A DNA stretch of 57,097 nucleotides, taken from positions 1 through 57,097 of the forward strand of contig JAJTWZ010000024.1 of assembly GCA_021463145.1 (NCBI GenBank), written 5' to 3'. The notes beneath the pieces are model-generated. The model saw only the letters and a list, made by a program, of their open reading frames with translations, made no database searches and was not told where the DNA came from. The translations under genes and the position numbers were made by a program. This document shows positions 52,597 to 57,097 of this stretch, piece after piece. This stretch comes from Blastocatellia bacterium. GTDB taxonomy: Bacteria; Acidobacteriota; Blastocatellia; UBA7656; JADIYM01. The number at the start of each line of letters is the position of its first letter. Within the stretch, counting starts at the first letter, position 1.

Positions 52597-53943
52597 CTAG
52601 GCTGCAACTTCCCGCGAGAGTCGCCGGACGATTGCCGCAAGCTGCGAGTCCGTGAGCTCGGCGACTCCCGAAGCCTTGAAGTACTCGCAAGCCGTTGCGA
52701 TGTTCGACTGCGTCTCCCGCACGAGCCACTTAAGATCTGTAACGGCAAGCGCGCGCTCGAGTCCTGCCGGGGTGACGTCGGCGAAAGTTTCGACGCCGAG
52801 CCACGCGAGCAGTTCGATCGTCTCCTGGTCGCCGATCGCGCGCGCCTCGAGCCGTTCGAGCAGTGCAAGCGTGTGTGCCGGAAGTTCGACCGTCTCGCCG
52901 TCGGCAGGATTGGCGGTTTCGACCGCAGGGGCGTCGGTTGTGACGGCCGCCGCGTCCTGTTCGGTCGCGGATACGGTTGCCGGCGCCTCGGCGGGATCAG
53001 CCTTCTTGTTCGACTTTCGCGCGGCGGCTCGCTCGGCAACGCGGGCCTTCACGCCCTCGGCTCCGGTCGGGTCCGGCTCGGGCGGGAAGTTCGACGCCGG
53101 AAGCGGCATCTCGACGGCCGGCAGAAGAAGCGGGGCCACGCGCGCCGTGCCGGCCTCTTCGTCGTTGAGCGCCGCAACGGCCGCGGCGAGCTCCGAATCC
53201 GGCTCGAATCGCTTCGAGAGGTCGATGAGGGCGCTCTTCTCCCACATTGCCGCTTCGTCCGTGTTCCACGGTGACGACGGCTTGTCCTGCTGCTTCGAGC
53301 GCTTCCGGTGCAGCCAGATCTGGTCGCGGTCGAGCACGACGAACTGCCGGTGGCCCGACAGGTAGTGCACGATCGCGTAGGCTTCCGTGAGCCGGGTCTT
53401 GTCGGCGTATGCCTTCTTCTCGGCGGCCGGAACACCTTCGTGCGGGGGCACGAGCCGCGCGGGAGCGTGGGAGATGAACGAGTCGTCGCCGAGCCGGTAC
53501 GCGAACTGGTCGCACGCACGGACTGCCTTCCATTCGATCATGGCGACCTTGCCCGAGCGGAACATGAGGGCCTTCAGGCCCAGCGCCGTGGGCCGGAACT
53601 GCGCCCACTTCACCTTGAGCTCGTCGTTGTAGTGGTTGGCGATGTACGCCTCCCGATACGGCTCGCCGAGCCGCAGGCCCGTGCGCGCGGCAAGCACGGC
53701 GGCGTAGACGAGCGAGACCGGCGAGCATTCGAGCAGCTTCGAATCGACGTTTGCCGTGGCGACGATCGACTCGACGAGATCGGTGACCGTCATGATGCGC
53801 CGCGAGGTCTCGCCCATCGCGGCCTCGATCGTCGCGGTGTAGGCGACGAGAAACTCCCGAAGCGATCCCTTCGTGAACGCCGTCGCGCCCCGCGGCTTGT
53901 CCCACTCGATGACCTTTCCCTTCGTTTCAATCACTAGTCCCAT
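52597..53943 (-). CDS. recT: RecT-family single-strand annealing recombinase
   Basis: ATG 53943 with GGAGGAGG upstream; 448 residues, longer than the usual 270-330 because of a C-terminal acidic and alanine-rich tail. The core has CSPVSLVYAAVLAARTGLRL, YREAYIANHYN, KVKWAQFRPTALGLKALMFRS, matching RecT. It anneals single strands during phage-type recombination. The start overlaps the exonuclease gene by 17 bases, so the two are co-translated. Confidence 0.85.
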   Translation of the reverse strand: MGLVIETKGKVIEWDKPRGATAFTKGSLREFLVAYTATIEAAMGETSRRIMTVTDLVESIVATANVDSKLLECSPVSLVYAAVLAARTGLRLGEPYREAYIANHYNDELKVKWAQFRPTALGLKALMFRSGKVAMIEWKAVRACDQFAYRLGDDSFISHAPARLVPPHEGVPAAEKKAYADKTRLTEAYAIVHYLSGHRQFVVLDRDQIWLHRKRSKQQDKPSSPWNTDEAAMWEKSALIDLSKRFEPDSELAAAVAALNDEEAGTARVAPLLLPAVEMPLPASNFPPEPDPTGAEGVKARVAERAAARKSNKKADPAEAPATVSATEQDAAAVTTDAPAVETANPADGETVELPAHTLALLERLEARAIGDQETIELLAWLGVETFADVTPAGLERALAVTDLKWLVRETQSNIATACEYFKASGVAELTDSQLAAIVRRLSREVAA

Positions 53944-54889
53944 GGTCGGTAACCTCCTCCTTGTCGTTGCGCCACGCATAAGGCACCGAAAACTCCCGTG
54001 TTTCGGAAGGTGCCGTGTAGCAGGCGTGAATGTCTGCATCAGTGGCGCCAAATGTGCGTGCGAGCCGTTCGATCGCGGCGGGATCGGGACGCGAGCCGAC
54101 GCGCTTCGTCTTGTGACGGAACTCGCCTTCGGTTGTGATCGCCTGCGCCGCGCCCTGGGCCTTCTCGGCGACCTGCGCCTTGAGCGCCTTCCCTTCCCGC
54201 TCGAGCGATTTCGTGAGCCGCGTGATCTCTCTGAGGCGTCTTGCCGCGCGCTCGACTTCGCCGTCTTCCCGGAGATCGATCGTCGAGCCGTCGTCGCGCG
54301 GCCAGATCGTCACCGTCCAGAGCATCCGGTCGTCGTCGTCGGGAGCAATGCGGGGGACGACGTGACACTCGTGGAATTCACGAAGCAGACCTACGAGATC
54401 GGCTTCAAACCTCGCGTCTCTTTCGTAGCGATACTCGTAGAACGAACGGCCGATCATCACGGCCCAAACGAGCGAACCGAGGTTGGCGCACGCGCATTCG
54501 ATGGCCGCCTGGACGATGTAGCCGCCTGGCACCTGAGACGTGCCGGGCAGCCCCCAGTGATCGGTCTGCGACTCGTCGGCCGTCTTGACCTCCAGCAGGT
54601 AATCCCAGGCAAGCTCGGGCGTGACGACCACGTAGTCAAGCGATGCGGCGAGCCACGCGCCTTCGGTCGGATGCAGGATCGTCCCCGGCTTTCGGAGCCT
54701 GACCCCATGCACCCTCGAGTATCGTCTGGCGATGAACGGCTCGGCGAACGTGCCGAACTCGGTCGAGACGTTTCTGTGCTCGCGCTCGACACCGATGATC
54801 TCCCGGTACGCGCGAAGCTTTCCGCCGAACTCCGACTCGCCGACGATCATCGCCGCCCGGGTCGCCGTGACGCGGCCTCGCCTGCGCAT
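53927..54889 (-). CDS. YqaJ-type exonuclease
   Basis: 320 residues. The nuclease residues are LAASLDYVVV (Asp), LLEVKTADES (E-x-K), and the following QVPGGYIVQAAIECA, the conserved Q of YqaJ/lambda-exonuclease folds. It degrades double-stranded DNA from the end to feed RecT. It precedes recT in the same transcript. The start at 54889 is the first in the frame, but its ribosome site is weak. Confidence 0.83.
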   Translation of the reverse strand: MRRRGRVTATRAAMIVGESEFGGKLRAYREIIGVEREHRNVSTEFGTFAEPFIARRYSRVHGVRLRKPGTILHPTEGAWLAASLDYVVVTPELAWDYLLEVKTADESQTDHWGLPGTSQVPGGYIVQAAIECACANLGSLVWAVMIGRSFYEYRYERDARFEADLVGLLREFHECHVVPRIAPDDDDRMLWTVTIWPRDDGSTIDLREDGEVERAARRLREITRLTKSLEREGKALKAQVAEKAQGAAQAITTEGEFRHKTKRVGSRPDPAAIERLARTFGATDADIHACYTAPSETREFSVPYAWRNDKEEVTDHGTSD

Positions 54890-54969
54890 TCTGCGTCTTT
54901 GTGAGCCCGGTCGAGGCTTTCGGGATCTTCGGCCGGGCGATCTTCAGTGCGGTGCTCAACTTTCTCCTC

Positions 54970-55562
54970 CTATGCGATCGCCCGAAGCGCTTCGCGCGCT
55001 CTGGCCGCTCGCGACGGATGGCGCAACCGCTCGAGCGCACGCTCGACGAGCTGGCGGACGCGTTCGCGGGTCACGCCCATTCGGTCGCCAATCTCCTCGA
55101 GCGTTTCGGGGTCGCCCTCAAACCCGAACCGCCGTCTGACGACTTCTGCTTCGCGATCCGGAAGCCCGGAGACGAGCGAGAGGACGATCGCGCGCGCGCC
55201 CGAGCGGCGCGCGTCGTCCTCGGGGCTCGAACTGTCGACATCGACGAGTAAGTCCGCCCAGGTGAGCGCTGCGCCGTCGCCGATCGGGTCGTCGAGTGAA
55301 CAGGCGACGCCTGCCGTGTCGAGGCGGCGCGAGACTGAAAGCTCGGACATTCCGGTCGCCGTGGCGAGCTCCGAGACCGTCGGCGTCTCGCCCGATGCGA
55401 GCGCGATCTCGCGGCTTGCGGCGCGAAGCCTGCGGATCTCGGCCGCGGACTGGACTGGCACGCGGATCGTGTGTCCGCGGTCGTCGACCGCCCGCGAGAC
55501 AGACTGGCGGATCCACCAGACGCCGAAAGTCGAGAAGCGGTTGCCGAGCTCGGGATCGAAGC
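54970..55562 (-). pseudogene. Sigma-70 factor, 5'-truncated
   Basis: The minus-strand frame reads FDPELGNRFSTFGVWWIRQ, then AVDDRGHTIRVPVQS, the sigma-70 region 2.3-2.4 pattern, then GETPTVSELATATGMSE (region 3) and DREAEVVRRRFGF with EEIGDRMGVTRERVRQ (region 4). There is no start codon before the region-2 remnant, and the frame closes upstream at a TGA. Region 1 and most of region 2 are lost at the point where the second transposon appears to begin. A GTG at 55461 could yield regions 3-4 only. Confidence 0.72.
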
Positions 55563-55628
55563 TGTTACTTGAAGCAAAATACTGCGCACGCGCAACAATA
55601 TGCTTCCGATTTATCGGTCATTTCGATG

Positions 55629-55644
55629 TGTGACCCGGATCACA
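55629..55644. promoter_or_regulatory. CRP/FNR-type consensus palindrome
   Basis: TGTGA-CCCGGA-TCACA matches the classical CRP core TGTGA-N6-TCACA exactly. It lies between the tniQ stop and the transposon end, with no intact gene to control, so chance or a former role is possible. Confidence 0.35.
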
Positions 55645-55674
55645 TGAAGCTGCACGGTCACCGACGTCTGGACT

Positions 55675-57097
55675 CTACCCGACTCCAGCTCGCTCGCCAC
55701 GTAGGATTGTTATCAGCCGGATCTCGAGGAATGTATGCGTCGAGCGTCTTCGTAGCCGCCCGAGGATGTTGTTGAACGTCGCCGCCTTCCCTTCGCTTTC
55801 CAGCTCTTCGATTACCCGCCGGACATCGGCTTCGACGGCGGCGCGCCGCTCGTGAACGGCCCGGCGTGCCGCCATCGCGTGGCGAGCGGAAATCGCTTTA
55901 CACGTCTCCGGATAATGGACCCACGCTGTCGTCGTCTCGTGGCACCCCAGCAACTTGGCGAGCCGCAAGGAAACGTCAACCATCGACGGTGGAGGTTCAT
56001 CAACCAAAGCGGCCCCCAGCACCGGCCAGATGAGATTGGGAACTCGGCTCCGGCGAAAATCGTGTGACGCCCTGCCAGACTTCGCATCAGCTCCCCGTGA
56101 TAGTCGTAGTGCGTGTTCTTGTGCCAACCGCAGCACTTCTCGAGCATCGGCGCCGCGGCACGGGGGTCCCGGCGTCTCGACACTCGCCCAGACGCCTGAG
56201 TCGTCGAGGATTCTTGCTGAGCGTCTCGGATCCGACGGCGACGCTCTTCGATCCGGGTATCAAGCTCGAGCGCGAGACAAATCGCGACGAGGTTGTCGAG
56301 CCGGGGCGTGCGGGATGCATTATGCCAATGCTGGACCGCAGCCATAGCGCGCCCGAGACCGCGCGCGAAGCCGCGGCGACTGCCTTCGGCGCACTGCCCG
56401 ATCAGGGCGGCGATCGTCGACGGAAAGTGCACCCGGCCGAACGACTCAGCGACCGTCGGCGCAGCTGCAAGCAGCCGGCCAACGAGCTCGGCCCGTTTTC
56501 AACCGCGGATGATTTCGTCATCCAATCGACGCCGGCGACGTTCGTCTTCAGTCTTCGGGCGGCCGAGCCAGACCAGGCACCACGGACAATGCCCCGCCGT
56601 CGCGCGCATGTGCAGACCCTGAGTCTGTCGCGCGCAACGCGGACAGTGATCTTCGAGTCGGATTCGATGGAGCGGGCATACGACGACGATGTCGAGGCTC
56701 CAGAGGAGCGGAGCCACGACTGCGTTTCCCCTTCGCCGCTGCCCGTCGTAGCAGACCGGGCACCACGCACGATTCGTCCGAATCAGGCTCATCGACGATA
56801 GAACACTGCGAAATGCCATCATCGAGAGCGAAGACAGGTCCCGGCGCAGCGTGTATTCCTCGAGGACTGCAATCGTAGCGACAGTTGCAGCGGTGAATCC
56901 GTCGCGATGCCAGCGACGATTCGCAGCTCGACAGCACCGTTTTTGGCGTCTCGAGGCAGCGTCGCGTCGCAAACCGTGGAGCGACGAGACCAAACAGCGA
57001 CTGCGGCGTCACGGCGTGTGCGGCAGCCAGTCGCGTAACGTAGCTCGTCAGACTTTCCACGTACGCGGTTCCGATCCCGAAGGGCTCGATCGCGTAG
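55675..57097 (-). pseudogene. tniQ: Decayed tniQ/TnsD-like gene, frameshifted, partial
   Basis: Fragments of one TniQ-type protein lie in several frames: an N-terminal YVESLTSYVTRLAAAH with LFGLVAPRFATRRCLETP (near 56920-57075), a zinc region AWCPVCYD, then CPLHR, CPRCA and CPWCLVWLG (about 56560-56770), a middle segment FARGLGRAMAAVQHWHN (near 56330-56380), and a C-terminal part with YPETCKAISARH and FLEIRLITIL (ending 55675). At least two frame changes and a stop near 56499 break it. The intact homologue is at 23203-24978. The 5' end continues beyond the window. Confidence 0.75.

Larger units (their letters stand above)
55563..57097. mobile_element. Probable left end of a second Tn7-like transposon (runs off window)
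   Basis: TGT at 55563 begins the element by analogy. An inverted repeat, GAAGCA (55571-55576) and TGCTTC (55601-55606), flanks a GCGCACGCGC stretch, the same plan as ACCCATAA/TTATGGGT around GCGCGCGCGC in the first transposon's left end. It sits directly where sigma-70 homology ends, and a tniQ remnant follows. The right end is outside the window. Confidence 0.55.

Noticed and set aside
1-57097. CRISPR array, tRNA, rRNA or riboswitch
   Set aside because: No regularly spaced repeats, cloverleaf-like sequence or known aptamer core was seen on either strand.

Overview
High-GC (roughly 60-65 %) bacterial DNA, read here as a stack of mobile elements and defence or anti-defence genes around a short stretch of ordinary metabolic genes. 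No rRNA, tRNA or CRISPR array was seen. The phylum cannot be fixed from the sequence; an inferred selenoprotein with two in-frame UGA codons implies a host that decodes selenocysteine, as many Myxococcota, Acidobacteriota and related soil or sediment bacteria do.

Layout. (1) 1-1041: a 42-bp inverted repeat, sequence with no recognisable gene, and a three-Cys-motif partner (TcmP) gene that stops mid-domain. (2) 1045-12811, minus strand: a tightly coupled three-gene antiphage-type operon of DEAD/DEAH helicase with DUF1998 and a C-terminal nuclease-like domain, SNF2-type helicase, and Eco57I-like adenine methylase. This resembles DISARM class 1 cores and the helicase-methylase-ATPase (Hma) type. 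It is bracketed by the truncated tcmP and a truncated nitroreductase, so it looks inserted. (3) 13776-19553: ribA, a small protein, a GrdB-like selenoprotein with a UxxU motif that is split by two UGA codons, a nitrilase, a degenerate Ser/Thr kinase and an alpha/beta hydrolase, plus a relic of a plasmid methylase/helicase gene. (4) 19801-21447: AbiE-type toxin-antitoxin pair with a perfect 10-bp-arm inverted repeat at its promoter. (5) 22356-30407: an AcrVA2-family (Cas12a anti-CRISPR family) gene split by a 7,063-bp Tn7/Tn5053-like transposon (23124-30186). The element encodes a TnsA-TnsB fusion, TnsC and TniQ/TnsD, and carries a second, intact AcrVA2-family gene. Joining the flanks and removing one 5-bp target duplication restores an open frame of 327 codons.

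(6) 30542-55560, almost all minus strand: a plasmid- or phage-like module. It includes a PAPS-reductase-like PP-loop protein, a macrodomain protein, a secreted protein, an XRE regulator, two small membrane proteins, a giant methylase plus strawberry-notch helicase, three paralogues of an unknown CxxC family, a DHH phosphoesterase, a ParB-like protein, a HExxH/vWA protein with its MoxR-type ATPase, RecT and a YqaJ-type exonuclease. GC-rich hairpins fill many gaps. (7) 55101 to the end: a sigma-70 gene cut inside region 2, followed at about 55563 by the probable left end of a second, related transposon with a frameshifted tniQ that runs off the window.

Together the genes suggest a conjugative-plasmid or integrated-element backbone (replication, recombination, partition-type genes) that carries anti-CRISPR-family proteins and has been hit repeatedly by Tn7-like transposons, next to a chromosomal-type segment holding a restriction-like defence operon. 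No partner ParA, relaxase, replication initiator or type IV secretion ATPase is visible, so the backbone is incomplete in this window.
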